Shown here one piece after another: positions 1-12,612 of a stretch of 64,000 bases of DNA. Within the stretch, counting starts at the first letter, position 1. Each line of letters opens with the position of its first letter. The translations under genes were made by a program, and so were the position numbers. The DNA comes from Dactylis glomerata (lineage: Eukaryota > Streptophyta > Magnoliopsida > Poales > Poaceae). Where the stretch lies: positions 839,353 through 903,352 of the forward strand of contig QXEO01001030.1 in assembly GCA_007115705.1 (NCBI GenBank). Direction: 5' to 3'. The notes beneath the pieces are model-generated. The model was not told the origin of the DNA. It searched no databases and worked only from the letters and a program-made list of their open reading frames with translations.

Positions 1-3000
1 CACTATTCCAAGGTTTTAGAAATCATTTTGCAAAGTCTCATTTGGGTGTTCCCAACCTAGAGTTTTTGCTCCACTACAAGGTTTATCAAAGGCCATGATG
101 CTAAGCATCATGCCACTAACCCAGGGGATAAGTAGGTGTCGAGAGGGGTCATCCAGGAGGATGATAATAGTTGACTCGTGGAGCCAAGTCACCAACAATT
201 GCTATAGAGAGGTAATAGCAATGTGTAAACATGCATTTTCATAAACGTTGATAAAACATGCAATAAGTAAAACTAGGATCAGATATGCAACAAGTTTAGA
301 TGGCTTGCCTTTTTCAGCTTGTCCCTCGTCTTCTTCTTGATAATCAAATACTTCCCCTTCCTCGGTACACTCAGTGTCGTTCGAATCTAGCGCCGATAAA
401 TATTAGCGACATAAGTATGCAAGCACAAACAAACCATACACATCACCACAGCAAACAAATCACACCAAGAAAGTACCAGCAGCAAACACACCCTTATACT
501 GAACCATTCTAGGTGTTTTCTTATGAATAACTAATTCTAAGAATAAATGGGAAATTTTACTAACCAACCAAACCCTAATAAGCCCTCAACCACTTGTACG
601 TACCTAGATGTGGCCAAAACTCACAACCAGCATACCAATAGAAGGGTACCAATTTTCTGAGTACAACAAAAGTGGATTCACTCAAAAAGGATTTGTAGTT
701 AATTTCCTATGATTTTTCTAGTGATGAAAACTACTATTTAAGAGTTAATCCCACTAGAAAATCATACAAGCTCAGAAAAAATTATCCTATGGTCAGTTGC
801 AAGAATTCACAGTACATGATCACCCAAAATTAGTTTCACTCAAAAATACTTCACATATTAGGTTTTAAAATTCCCTAAAGTCAGATCTGGTAGTATATTG
901 CAAAAACAACCATGCCAAGAATAAACCTCTATTTGCATCCAGACTAGTGGCATGTGAAAGGTACTGAATATAGATTTCCAACAAAATTGGTTTTACTCAA
1001 AAATGTTAAATAAAACTCCTGATAAGGATTTAGGAGTGAAATGGACACATTTTAGGGAACTAAATTTCAGAAATTATATAGATATTAATTTGACAGGGGA
1101 CTTGTGTTACATGATAGATAAAAGGTTATAGAATAGTTATAAAATTTTATTTAGTCATTTTCATGACCACAAAATATTTGAGGAATTATTTCCAGACAGA
1201 GATTCTGCAGGTTAGAATTTGATTTACTAAAAAAACAATACGGGCCGGAACTAGAAATAGACCTGGGATGTCCTAGTGGTCCGAATTTGGCACCACTTGC
1301 TGCTTTAATAATCGTGCTCCAGGATTTCTAGACATGCACGAGCACGATGCCTGGCTAGCTAGGTTTGACGGAGACGACGGGATCGATGGAGAGCTCACCA
1401 TGGGGGCTGTCTGCAGCGGAGGAGAAGCAGGGGGCTGTGTGGCGACACGGGGTGGCCCTACTGGATGTCAAGGACGCAATGACGGCAGCGACCAAAATTG
1501 ACAGCGGCGACCGTTTCCGTCGAGGCGGTGTGGTACAGGACGACGGCGAGCTCGGTGCCAGCGACCAGGAAGACCGCCTGGAAACTCCGCTTGTACTGGT
1601 AGGATACGGTGGAGTTCTCCAAGCTCCTGGTGAAGTACATGGTAAACGAGGGCTCCGGGAAGGTTGCTCTCGTAGGATACCTGAGGCGGACGGACTGAGG
1701 CGAGGACGAACTCGACGACTCCGACGGGCCTGGAACAAATAGAGAAGAGAAGGGGGCCGGTGAGCTCTATGAGAGAGTGGGAAAATCCAGGGAGGCAGAG
1801 AGAGGCGGAAGGAGGTCGGTGGCTTGCTGAAGCTGATGCAGCACTTGCGACGGAGCTCTGGACACGGCCGCGGAAGAGGGTGCCGACCTGGATTGTGATT
1901 GCTCAGGTCAAGGGTTGATTGGTATGGAGAGGAGAGTGGTGCAAGTAAGAGGGGAGTGGAGGCTCGGGGCGCTTTAACTAGGAGAAGGCCGATGCACTAC
2001 CGAGACGTGGCGCTCACTGTCTGGTCGGGGTGCATGGCGAGAGTGGCCAGAAGGAAGGGGACAAATAGAAGGGCTCGTACCGCGCCATCTTGTTGAGGAA
2101 GGCAAGTCTAGGTCCCTGGCGAGAGGCTTTGCCCGGGGAAGGTCGGTCGGCATGGAGGCGAGACAACGACTCTACGCCCGCCAGGTGCTCGACGCTGGGT
2201 TGGATCACAAAGCACAGACGAATGCGGCTAATAAGAAAAGTACAAGGACAAGAGGGTGTGTTGGTTTGGTTAGGGACAGATAGAGGAGGCTTGTGGCGAG
2301 GTAGCTAGGAAAGAGGAGCTCTCTTCTTCATCTGCCCATGTGTGGCAGCGACAAGCTGCGGTGGAAGGAAGAGAGAGGGAGGACAGTGGCCTTAGCATGG
2401 GCTACTGGCACGTGGGGGCAGTGGTGCTGACCTGAAGAGGGTAGAGGATGGTATTGGGGGTCAGCAACGAGGTGGGTGAGAAGAGAGGTGTGGCACAAAA
2501 TCTTGTCCAAGATTTGAATCGGGTCCTTCATCTTTCTTCCAACCGAATAGGACAAAACGGCACTGTAGCTGGCCAGGGCTTCGACTAGAGAAAGAGAGGG
2601 GGTGCAGGAGGGGTCGATGCTACTCCTCTGACACTTCATCTGCTAGAGGAATATAGATTATAGAGTGATATAGAAGTGAGGTGCATGCTTCGGTTGAGTA
2701 TACTACTGATTTGCATTCTCAAAATTTTGTACACTACAAGAAAGGGTAGATAGATCAGAGTGGTGGTCATGGGATTAGGCATAGCCATGCCAATCCTTTA
2801 GAACTTTTGGAGCTCATTTTATCACTCTTGGTTTACATGCAAGACGTGATTGGATTTTTGATTTGAACTAGCGGTTGAAGTTTTTGAAAAAAAACAAAAC
2901 AAGATTTTGAGTTTAAAGGATTCTACTTGCATAAGATAGCCTAGAAGAATTTTTGCAAAATTAAAAGATGCTAAAAATGCATAAAATGGCATAGTTGCCA

Positions 3001-4616
3001 ATATCATGCTTTTTCTTAAAAGAAGAAACAAATTTTACAAAAACTATTTTTGAAGGAGAAGGAGTGATATAATATATTAATCATCCTTTATAATTTTATT
3101 TGAGAGGAGATTTCTAAAAACATTTTATAGAACAAATAAATAGTTTTGGAAATGAAATAGTGAAGGAGGAGGCTTAGGGTTTTTGGATACTTGAAAGAAA
3201 ACTCAAATTTGAAGTTTTGGGTTGCTCCCTTTGGTTCACTTCAGAGATTTGGGTGGATGAGTTTTTGAGTCTTTCTAAAGAATCCTCAGGCACAAGATTA
3301 AAATTGAGAACAAACATCAAACTAGTAACATAAGAAACTACCCTCATGCTACTAGTCAACCGAGTCAATATAAATGGGTATCAGAATTATAACCATTTCA
3401 AAAAGGGGAGAGATAGATTAATTATTTGAGGATGATCTTGGAAAGCTAGTTGAATTGGAGTTCAAGATATATGATTTTAGGATAAGGTCTGGTCACATAG
3501 TCGGATTAGAGACAAATGATGATTTTGCAAAGAAAAGTTGTGCATAGCCAAGTGGGGTTGGAGAAACAAAATAGCCACAATCACTTTTATAAACCTGGAT
3601 ACTATTCCCATAATTTTAGAGATAAGAATAATACCAAAGTGGTATCTTCCCATTTCTGTTACTTTTGAAAACATGCAAAGAAGTTGTTAAAATACTTTTA
3701 TAAAAGATAGTTGTGAAATGAAATGATGGCACACATAGAGGTATCCTCATTTCTGATTTTTGATAAACTTGTGTGTTGTTTTGTTTTAAAAAAACTCCTT
3801 TCATAAGAAATACAGTTTTAAAGTTGATAGAGGAGAAAATATTTAAAAAAGGTTTTATTTGGAAAATAATTTGAAAACACTTTGTAAGCATAACCCCACT
3901 GGCCATTATATAAATTGGTGTGTTTTGGATAAGTTGGGCCACATGCCTATTTTTAGATCAAGCACACATAAGGAGTCACACAAGTCAATTCATCACACAC
4001 ATATCAAGCGAAGTCAATGCAAACTACCCCTAGCATACCAAGAAGTAATTGGGAACAAAAGCTCAAAGATGATCATGTCATGGTAAGGTTTTAAGAATGA
4101 TTTTAAATAAGGGAGTAAATATTTTGAAAGATCTTCAGGAAACAAGGGAGACAAGAACATCTCCTATTTTTTTATGAAGTGCTCACAAGAGGTTTTGAAA
4201 CCTATTTTTAAAATGTTTTGTAAAACAAGAGTTCGCAAAATAGTGGGATCATACCAAGGTATATATCCCTATAGGTTTGTAAGTGCTTAGTTTGGAAAAG
4301 CCTTTATGTCAAAATAAATCTTGGCTCTTTGTTTTAGAAAAGTTAAATCATTTTAAAAAAAAGAGCAGTTGCCACGATAATGCTTTTGCCAAATATCTAG
4401 TAGCACTGCTAACCACATGATCTCAAGGGCACAAGGATTGTGTTGTTTCACAATCTGGTTCAACAGGCAACTTACACAAGCAACAATCACACCACAACCA
4501 AGGCAGACATGAAAGAGACTTCATTGATTTGATTTAGCACAAAAAGTTTTTGTTGGTCCTCATTTTTGCATTACTAATCTCTGCTTAAACATGGTTTCAA
4601 AAGTTGGGGTGTTACA
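1..4616. repeat. Non-coding retroelement-like sequence, family not identified
   Basis: I see no supportable gene here. The stretch is AT-rich apart from a GC-rich patch at about 1330-2640 whose ORFs overlap on both strands without recognisable domains. Read on the minus strand from the right edge, the sequence starts TGTAACACCCC, a common start for gypsy LTRs in grasses, so this may be a long LTR or internal part of another element. The first 400 bases on the minus strand hold short acidic coding-like fragments (for example around 300-390) that I could not place. No matching second LTR or target-site duplication is visible in the window. The retroelement assignment is an inference. Confidence 0.4.
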
Positions 4617-4620
4617 ATTC

Positions 4621-4692
4621 GTTTGCCGCAGTTCATGTGTTTGCCGTAGTTGTTTGTTTGTCGAAGTTTCATGCGTTTGCCGCAGTTTCGCG
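4621..4692. repeat. Short degenerate tandem repeat (GTTTGCCGCAGTT-like units)
   Basis: About four imperfect units of 17-19 bases related to GTTTGCCGCAGTTCATG lie head to tail, just outside the TGTAACACCCC boundary. No function is evident. Confidence 0.6.
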
Positions 4693-5396
4693 CTTTCGCG
4701 GTTTGCGGGGATGGAGCCCCCGAGCTTGACTTATTGCACAGAGTAGGAAGAACTTGTCTTTTCATTTATATGCTGAATGTAAAGATACATGGGGTGGCCC
4801 AAGAAACCCAACCGGTGGCCTGTGTTCTGGGTCCAGAGGGTCTTATCCCTATACTCGTGGCTGAATAGCCTTATTCTGAACTAACTCGAAATATCTGGCT
4901 GTAAAAGCCTAAGAAAGAATGTTGCCTAAGCAGTAGGAGTCCTAGACTCATTTGGTTTAGAGTTGTTCGGGTCCTTGGTATGGACCCAAAGTTTCTTCGC
5001 TTTGGGTGTGTCGTCGATAGGTACTTCTGGCGATGGGCAAGTTGGAGTAGATGACATACCGCACTCTGCTCTTCCCTTTGATTCTCCATATTCTGCTGTT
5101 GTGCTGAAAGATTGTGCGGTTGTGCCATCTTGTGAAATTCCTTGTCGCATATATCAAACAGCTCGAAACTTCCTTTGACTGTTATGATTCCATTGGGTCC
5201 GGGCATCTTAAGTACCAGGTATGTATAGTGAGGTACTGCCATGAAGCGCAAAAATGCGGGTTGTTCGAGGATCGCGTGGTATTGGGATGGCCAGTCCATA
5301 ACTTCGAACTCCAACTTTTCTCGCCTATAATTCAAATGGTTTCCAAAGCAAACGTCGAGTGCAATTCGACCCAGTGGTTAGTTTGCGCTTTCAGGG

Positions 5397-6481
5397 ACGA
5401 TTCCATGCAATGAGCAGTCTGTCGGCTTGAAGAATTCGAGTAAGATATGCATTGGCCGAAGGGTTTTTGCATAGAATAGGTTTATCCCGCTGCCTGCATC
5501 CATGAATACTTTGTCGATGTCATATCCTCCAATCTGAGCTTTGAGTAACAAGCATGCGTTTCCTGGCCGAGGCGGGTGGTCTTCTCTGCTGAATTCTATT
5601 GGCTGCTCGGACCAGTGTAAGTACTCTGCGTATGCTGGAAGTGAGTTTATTGCAGGTTGACTTGTCAAGATATACTTTTCTGGTCCCTATTGGATTTTGG
5701 GACTGGTTGTTTCATTGCTGCAATATGGCCTTTAGATGGGATATAAGGTCCATTGTTTTCATTACTCTTGATGGGTTGTCCCTGACCCTGTGGGGCTCCA
5801 TTTGTTGGTTGTTGGTTTGCTGATGGCGTGTTGTTCGTGGCTCCTCCGTATCCTTGACTTTTTGCTACAGCTTGCTTGAATCCTACTGCTTCTTGTAGTT
5901 TAAGGAATGTCCTACAATCTTTCATCGCATGTCTTGACACTCTTTTTCCGTTGACATACGTGTAGTGCATGTGACATGGTCCATTGAGCATATCGTCCGG
6001 CGATTGGTTGTAGTCTCTTGAACCCCTTGGCTGGAACTGCCTGTTGCTGCCCGAGTCATCTTTGTTATCATTGTGCTACCCGCTGTTTCGGCGGTCATCA
6101 CTTTGATAGTTGTTCTCTCTATACCCTGCGGCTACTTGGTTGTGAGAGCCGTAGTTGTCGTAATTGCAGGATCGTCGCCTCTGGTTGATGTACCTGTTCG
6201 ACCTGTCATCTTCGGGTGATCGAGTTCTCTTGTTTTGATATGCATCCTCTCCGTCTGTGAATCTGTTTCCTACATCCATGTTCTGTCACTGTTTTTGGCT
6301 TGATCAGGCCCATCTCTTCGATGAAATCTGCCTGACGGAGCCCTTGTGTAAAGGCATCAATTGCTCTCTCGTTAGATACATCTTCGGCTGAAGTTTTGAT
6401 TATACACCAGCGTTGTATGTATGAACATAGTGTCTCCCCTAATTTTGGGGTGCAAGATTTGAGTTCCTCGGTTGTTGCTGG
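5397..6481 (-). repeat. Tandem duplication, copy A (first part)
   Basis: This matches 15176-16268 almost throughout: same order of protease start, zinc finger and gag core, with scattered substitutions. The remainder of copy A (250 bases) lies beyond the nested element, at 14926-15175. The total is about 1335 bases against about 1344 in copy B. Confidence 0.88.
6477..6481. other. Target-site duplication GCTGG, left
   Basis: GCTGG directly precedes the TGATATC LTR end and is repeated directly after the ATCA end at 14921-14925. This is the 5-bp duplication expected for LTR retrotransposon integration. Confidence 0.93.
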
Positions 6482-7914
6482 TGATATCTACGCACGCGTC
6501 TGTTCTTGTAGATAGTGTTGGGCCTCCAAGTGCAGAGGTTTGTAGAGCAGTAGCAAGTTTCCCTTAAGTGGATCACCCAAGGTTTATCGAACTCAGGGAG
6601 GAAGAGGTCAAAGCTATCCATCTCAAGCAACCCTGCAATTACGATACAGAAAATCTCTTGTGTCCCCAACACACCCAATACACTTGTCAGATGTATAGGT
6701 GCACTAGTTTGGCGAAGAGATAGTGAAATACAAGTAGTAGTGATGATTATTAGTAAATGTAATCTGAAATAAGTATCGCTGCGAGCAAACATGTAACAAA
6801 ACTTGAAAGGAAACGGTGTGCAATGCTTGGAAACAAGGCCTAGGGATTATACTTTCACTAGTGGACACACTCTCAACAAATATAACATAATTGAACCAAT
6901 AGATACTATCATCAATATGCCACTCTAAATAATTCTCCAATGGAAAACAAACACTAATCATGCGTAGGGCTATGAAGCACTCCTCAAAGTCCGTATTTCC
7001 CCAAACTAGATTGTCCCACACTATCACCATGAACGCACTAGATGGTTCTAACAAACACTAACAATTCATAGAGACATTAACCAAAAAGGCACACATGATG
7101 CGCACACTAGTCACCTTCACACCATGATACAAGGTATCTCCGGAGATTACAATAATAAAGCATGGGAGTAGCATAATATCTGAATAATAACATCTACCAA
7201 TTCAACTAGATACAAAGCTCACGATCACATAAAGATCACATCATGGGAGAGAGAGGTGAACCACATAGCTACCGGCAGAGCCCTCAGCCCCGGGGGAGAA
7301 CTACTCCCTCCTCATCATAGGAGACAGCAAGGTTGATGGAGATGGCGGTGAGGACGATGGAGACGGCGGAGACGGCGATGGAGACCGATGGAGATGGCTC
7401 CGGGGGCACTTCCCCGTCCCGGCAGAGTGCCGGAATAGAGACTTCTGTCCCCCAAAATTCGTTGGCGGCGGCAGCAGAGCTGCGGAACTCTTTCTGGAAA
7501 TTTGCCGATTGTTTTAGGGTTTTCCATCGGGAGGCTTCTTATAGGCGAAGGGGCATCGTCAGAGGTGGACCAGGGTGGCCTCACCATGGGTGGGCGTGGC
7601 CAGGGGCTGGGCCGCGCCCCCCTGTGGTGTGGCCAGCCTTTGGCCCCTCTCCGGTTCCCGTTTGGTCCTCGTCCTCCGTCCGGGAAAAATAGGAGTTTCT
7701 GAACTTGTTTCGTCCAATTCCAAGAATATTTCCTGTGTAGCTTTTCTAAAACACAAAAACAGCAGAAAATAGGGAACTGGCACTGTGGCATCTTATCAAT
7801 AGGTTAGTTCCAGAAATCGCATAAAAACGCCACGAAGTGTAACGAAACACAAGGCAAATGGTGTAAAAACAAGCATGGAGCATCAAAAATTATAGATACG
7901 TTTGAGACGTATCA
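6482..7914 (-). repeat. 3' LTR of the non-autonomous gypsy element
   Basis: It begins TGATATCTACG and ends ACGTATCA as read on the plus strand, and is collinear with 13485-14920. It contains a GATGGAGA-rich purine stretch near 7335-7400. ORFs within it on both strands are shadows. Confidence 0.93.
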
Positions 7915-7928
7915 AGCATCCCCAATCT
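7915..7928 (-). other. Polypurine tract of the gypsy element
   Basis: On the minus strand the motif AGATTGGGGATGC directly abuts the 3' LTR, where plus-strand DNA synthesis would be primed. Confidence 0.75.
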
Positions 7929-10819
7929 TAACTCCTGCTCATCCTCGAGTAGGTAAGTGATAACAAAAGAATAATTTTTGAGGTGACATGCACCATCACA
8001 ATCTTGATCATCTATGTAAGCATTGAGTGGTGGGATCAAAGAACTTAAAACATGGGCATAAAAGACATAATCTTGACAATAAGAACTTAGCAACCATGTT
8101 ATAACATTAAAAGAAACACAAACGAAAGATCATAAATAATGAAACAATGAAAGTCAAATGTGTGTTCAAATCATATAGAAAAACATAGAAAATGTTTTCA
8201 GCTTGTCCTTCATGGAAGAGCAAAACATAAATGCATAGGACACCTTCAAGTTTAAGAGGGCGACTATATACAAATAATTTAAGAACAAATGAAACCATAG
8301 TCATGAATCAATCAATGATAACTTTGGGACTATGCACATTAAACTCAGAATGGCAACTATGCTCTCTTAGACGATGCATAAAGGTAGAAGGTGGAGACTC
8401 AACATAAAAGTAAAAGAAAGGCCCTTCGCAGAGGGAAGTAGTGATTGCAAGTTTTATAAACCTTCAAAAATTATGGTACTTACTAGCTTTGAGCTCTCAT
8501 TGCCCCCATCATAGGCATCTTGAATGGTTAAAGTTAATGTGAGTGCAATTATGAAGCATATGCTTGACAAATCATAAGTTGAAAACCTCGTGTCCCGTGA
8601 AATACGAATACCCAAACCTTATGCTACTCGACTTAGAGTCCCAAGCAAGCTCTTGTCATTGTAAGTATACACGTATCATTGAGAACTGCCAATTGGGTAC
8701 CTCCGTGCCCGATGACATGGAACAAGCCCATATCAAAATGACAAGACAAACAGACAATGAAAACCTCAACATTTATTTACCATTGTTATAGCTTTTTATT
8801 TTGAGATGCGTCGTCGAATGTTCACTATGGGCATGCTGTAAATTTCCATCATGAATTATGCATGGCTTAGATTAGCGGCCCAGGCGTTTCTCTAACACGT
8901 ATACAAACTCCATGATCCCGCAAGATTCCCAACTTATTTCACATCGCGAGTATCCATAAACAAAAGATCACGATATCAACTCAAATAAGAAGTGCAATGT
9001 TGAAAGCTTACCCCATGACGACATGGTTTAGCTAATTTCCAAATTACAACTTGCAATCATAACAACTCAACATAAGAGAGCCACAATGTCAAAATTTTAA
9101 GAACGAGAAAAATAAAGTGTGCCATCAGGTTCATGAGAGCTTTACTGACCAATTTTCGCATAACACCAAAAAGAGTTTAATTTGAAGGATGGATAAAAGC
9201 AAGTCAAATGTACTTTGGAATAGAAAATTGCTAATAGGTATGTACGGTGGACACATTGGAACAACTTGGTTTTTGGGAGTTGGATGCACGAGTAGAGCTC
9301 ATACTCAGTACAAAATGAGGGCTAGCAAAAGACTGGGAGCGACCAACTAAGAGAGCAATAACGGCCTTAATCATGCATAGCGACAAAACATCATTAAGAG
9401 AAGCATAAGATGGCATCAAAAGTCAAAAACTAAATGATCATAAAGGCTTATGGCAACTTTGTATGAGTCAAACATGTTGTAAGCATGCGCCAAGTCAACT
9501 CAAATAAAGCATTAAGGAGAAAACCAAATTAATGCTTTCATAAAATAAAAAACAATGCATGATTTTTTCAAAGGCTCATTAAGAAATCTCAGTCATTTGA
9601 GACAAGTCATGCTACAGCAAAAATCAATAAGCACGACATGCAAAAGCCTAAGTCGCAGTCTAAACAAGCTCCTTTTTGTACCACTTTTTTTTTGCATGAA
9701 ACTTTTTCTCTTTTCCAACACCATTCAAACCTTTTTGAAACAACCCTTTTGATGAAAACCAACATAGACCAGTGGTCTAAATACACCTTGATAGAAAGAT
9801 ATAACAAGATCTGAACAAAAATCAAGGCGAAAAACAAAAGCTAAACGCAGTAGCAGAAAAAGAGAACACTCGTTCAACGAAAAGAGTGAAAACTAGAGTG
9901 TTCTTGGCAATGAAAAACAGAGTAAGTCTCTCTCCAAAACAAACATGATGTGATCCAACCATTTATTTCAGCAAGCAAAGCAAAATAAAACTGAAAGCAA
10001 AAGTAAAGACGCTCCAAGAAAAACGCATAATGCATGAAGCAATAAAAATATAGTGTGTTGAAAGGTGACCTGATTTTTGCCAATGAAGAAGGGGTGCCTC
10101 GGGGGCATCCCCAAGCTTTGACGCTTGTACCTCTTGGATATTTCTTGGGGTGCATGGGCATCCCCAAGCTTTAGCTTTTGTCCATTCTTCAACTCATCTC
10201 AGCATTCTCCAATCCCTACACTTGAAAACTTCCTTCATACAAAACTCAACACAATTCTATTAGCAACATTAGTGTAAGCATAATAATGAATCAACCCCTT
10301 TTTGGTTCAGATTTCAACTCAAAACCACCACATATAAAGCATATACTACTGTAGCAACTTCCCCAAAAGTTCCGTGATCAAAAGAACTCAAAAAGAGGCA
10401 AACACAAATAGTGGCAGAAATCTGTCAAAACAGAACAGCTGACAAAGGTCGATTTTTTCAAGGGTTTTCTGTTGCTCAAATCAAAAAGTGTAAAACTAAT
10501 GAAAGTTTGGATATAACCTGGGGCATATGCACAAGAAATCGCAGGTCAAAAATGTATTCTGAGAATTTTCACGAATTTTTACGGTGCAGCACCGAAATCT
10601 GTTTCAGGACAGCAACATCCCCAAATCTTACCTCACTCAAATTAGAGGTTTCTCTTGGCACAAAAACGAAATAAAAAGGATAAGAAGCGGTTATTACAGT
10701 AGTAATAACTTCCAAGACTCAAATAAAAGAAAAAGAACTGAAAGTAAAACAATGGGCTATCTCCCAAGAGTGCTTTTCTTTAACGCCTTTGAGCTAGGCG
10801 CAGTAATTTCAGAAAATGC
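7929..10819 (-). other. Non-coding interior of the gypsy element
   Basis: These 2.9 kb lie between the last gag-type ORF and the polypurine tract, where pol would be expected in an autonomous relative. I find no long ORF and no retrotransposon domain on either strand. Two extra copies of the polypurine-tract motif occur at 10105-10117 and 10158-10170. Confidence 0.7.
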
Positions 10820-12406
10820 TCACATAGGCGCCCGAAAAGAACTTAAGGCAAAGGTGCTATAAAGGAACTTGAAGCAAGAGAGATCTTGAAAAAGCAAATA
10901 TGAAACACATTTAAATCTAAACCACTTCCTATGCATAGGAATCTTGTAATAAAATAAATCAATGAGGTACATAGTAGCAAACATGGATAGATAAAACCAG
11001 TGCCACTTCAAGATTTGCAACATAAAGAGGGGAAACTTAATACTGTTGAGATCCATCAAACCATGTTTCCCTCTCTCATAGTAACATTCAGTAGCATCAT
11101 GAATAGAACTAACATAACTATCACATAAAACATCCCTTTCATGAGCCACATGCACAAAAGAATTAATACTCCCCACATGAACAATCGTAGTAGGAGCAGA
11201 TTCAATAGAATAATTATTCTCATCACCATAATCATCAAAAACAGGAGGCATATTGTAATCATAACTAATTTTCTCCTCAAAAGTAGGTGAACTGAAAATA
11301 TTATACTCATCATCATAACCATTATAAACTAGAGGTTTAGAATCATCATAAGCGAGATAACAGCTATTTTGCAAAGCATATTCATCAAACATATCATCAT
11401 AAGAAGGAACATGGATAGTACTAATGGTACAACAATTATTAACCTTATAATTTTCAGAATTGGTAACAAAAAGATTTTCAATATCAAAAGTAGAGTGTTT
11501 TTCCCAATCATGATCATTAACATAGGTAACAGGCATGGGAACATCATCAAGATCAGAATTATCATAATCTATAATAGGAGCAACATGCTTAGGGGGAGAT
11601 ACCGTTTCCTCTCTTCTTTTACTCCTCTTCTTCTTCTTCTTCTTATTCTTACTCTTCTTACTCTCTCCTTTAGGAGGGAGAGACTTGAAAGGCATCTTCT
11701 CCACATAATCTGGTTTGCTGACAGAAACAACAGAAGAAACTTTGGAGGATTTCTCCTCTTTGTTAATAAGATGGAAACATATATTAGCCCTATCATAGCT
11801 TGGCAAAACATCATGTTTTATAACATTTTGTATGTAAGTATTTGCATGAAAATCTTTAACACAATAAATATGACAACCCTGCAGGATGCTAATATTTTTA
11901 AAAACGCTCATATCTACCAAAGAAGTTTTTCTAGATAACTCTTCACACCCCCAAAACAAAGTAAGCTCATCATGATGATTGAGAGTGATCTTGTCATCAC
12001 AATACAAACTTGCGGTACTCATTTGATTGGACGTATCACTATTATGGCCTGAGCATTGAAAATTAAAATGACCCATGTCATAGCAAAGTTCACAAATAAA
12101 AGGATAAAGCTCACAAACCTTTTTACCAAGCTCATCTAGAGCCTTATAACACATTCGGGTTTCTTCATTCCTGTGGTGGATACAATAATCTTCTTTGTTG
12201 TAACTCTGTTCACAAGGTCTAAGTACTCCACAAAAATTAACATGATTATAAGAAATAGTACTTTCGGAAGTTTGAGCATGTTTATTGCAATCATCAACAA
12301 CAATATCACTTTCTATGCAAGTGTCTTTAAAAGGTTCATGATACACGTCCCCATTTCCCTTAGGAACATTAATATGGCAAGCAAAGGTTCTAAAGCAATT
12401 AACCAT
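10820..12406 (-). CDS. Gag C-terminal-type ORF with CCHC zinc knuckle
   Basis: This 528-residue ORF carries a nucleocapsid-type knuckle CELCYDMGHFNFQC (C-x2-C-x4-H-x4-C) at residues 105-118, and a strongly basic lysine run around residues 250-275 that could bind nucleic acid or direct nuclear entry. The C-terminal half is rich in Asp, Tyr and Asn without a known domain. It most likely continues the gag ORF upstream: gag-like reading continues in another frame through the roughly 200 bases between them, so a single frameshift near 12640 would explain the split. The role would be packaging of element RNA into virus-like particles. No protease or polymerase motifs occur in it. The start used is the first ATG of the open frame and is probably not the natural start. 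Confidence 0.7.
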   Translation of the reverse strand: MVNCFRTFACHINVPKGNGDVYHEPFKDTCIESDIVVDDCNKHAQTSESTISYNHVNFCGVLRPCEQSYNKEDYCIHHRNEETRMCYKALDELGKKVCELYPFICELCYDMGHFNFQCSGHNSDTSNQMSTASLYCDDKITLNHHDELTLFWGCEELSRKTSLVDMSVFKNISILQGCHIYCVKDFHANTYIQNVIKHDVLPSYDRANICFHLINKEEKSSKVSSVVSVSKPDYVEKMPFKSLPPKGESKKSKNKKKKKKRSKRREETVSPPKHVAPIIDYDNSDLDDVPMPVTYVNDHDWEKHSTFDIENLFVTNSENYKVNNCCTISTIHVPSYDDMFDEYALQNSCYLAYDDSKPLVYNGYDDEYNIFSSPTFEEKISYDYNMPPVFDDYGDENNYSIESAPTTIVHVGSINSFVHVAHERDVLCDSYVSSIHDATECYYERGKHGLMDLNSIKFPLFMLQILKWHWFYLSMFATMYLIDLFYYKIPMHRKWFRFKCVSYLLFQDLSCFKFLYSTFALSSFRAPM

Positions 12407-12612
12407 AATTTGGGGATCAAGACCATATTTAGCACTAAGCTCTTGAAAATCAGCAGTTTCAGTGAAAGACTTAATGCAATCATACTCATAATTTATACCC
12501 GATCCTTTACCTTTGTCGCTATCCCAATCTTCAATATGGTTTTGAATTGTTTCAAGCAGATTCCACTTGACATCAACATCCTTGCTTGTGAAAGACCCAT
12601 CAAAGCATGCAT

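Larger units (their letters stand above)
4871..6481 (-). pseudogene. Gypsy gag/protease fragment, left part (copy A of the duplication)
   Basis: On the minus strand this holds, from right to left, the end of the gag region with basic and Asn/Gln-rich sequence (6279-6076), a CHMHYTYV...RHAMKDCRTF segment resembling the divergent zinc finger of gypsy gags (about 5991-5880), a protease-like DAGSGINLFYAKTL motif (near 5500), and a linker with DWPSQYHAIL and MPGPNGIITVKGSFE (5335-5140). That linker is typical of the stretch between protease and reverse transcriptase in grass gypsy elements. The protease triad reads D-A-G rather than D-T/S-G. Reading frames are broken and the product cannot be functional. 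The fragment ends at the target site of the nested element, and its continuation resumes beyond that element. Confidence 0.75.

Noticed and set aside
1355..1742. Overlapping ORFs of 125 and 127 codons on opposite strands
   Set aside because: Both arise from GC-rich composition that depletes stops; no domain, no convincing start context, low-complexity Arg/Ser/Pro content.
7315..7791. ORF of 158 codons, with overlapping ORFs on the other strand, and their counterparts at 14394-14808
   Set aside because: They lie entirely within the LTR pair of the gypsy element and are compositional shadows.
11369..11938. Plus-strand ORF of 189 codons opposite the gag-type ORF
   Set aside because: Ile/Asn-rich antisense shadow of the minus-strand reading; no domain.
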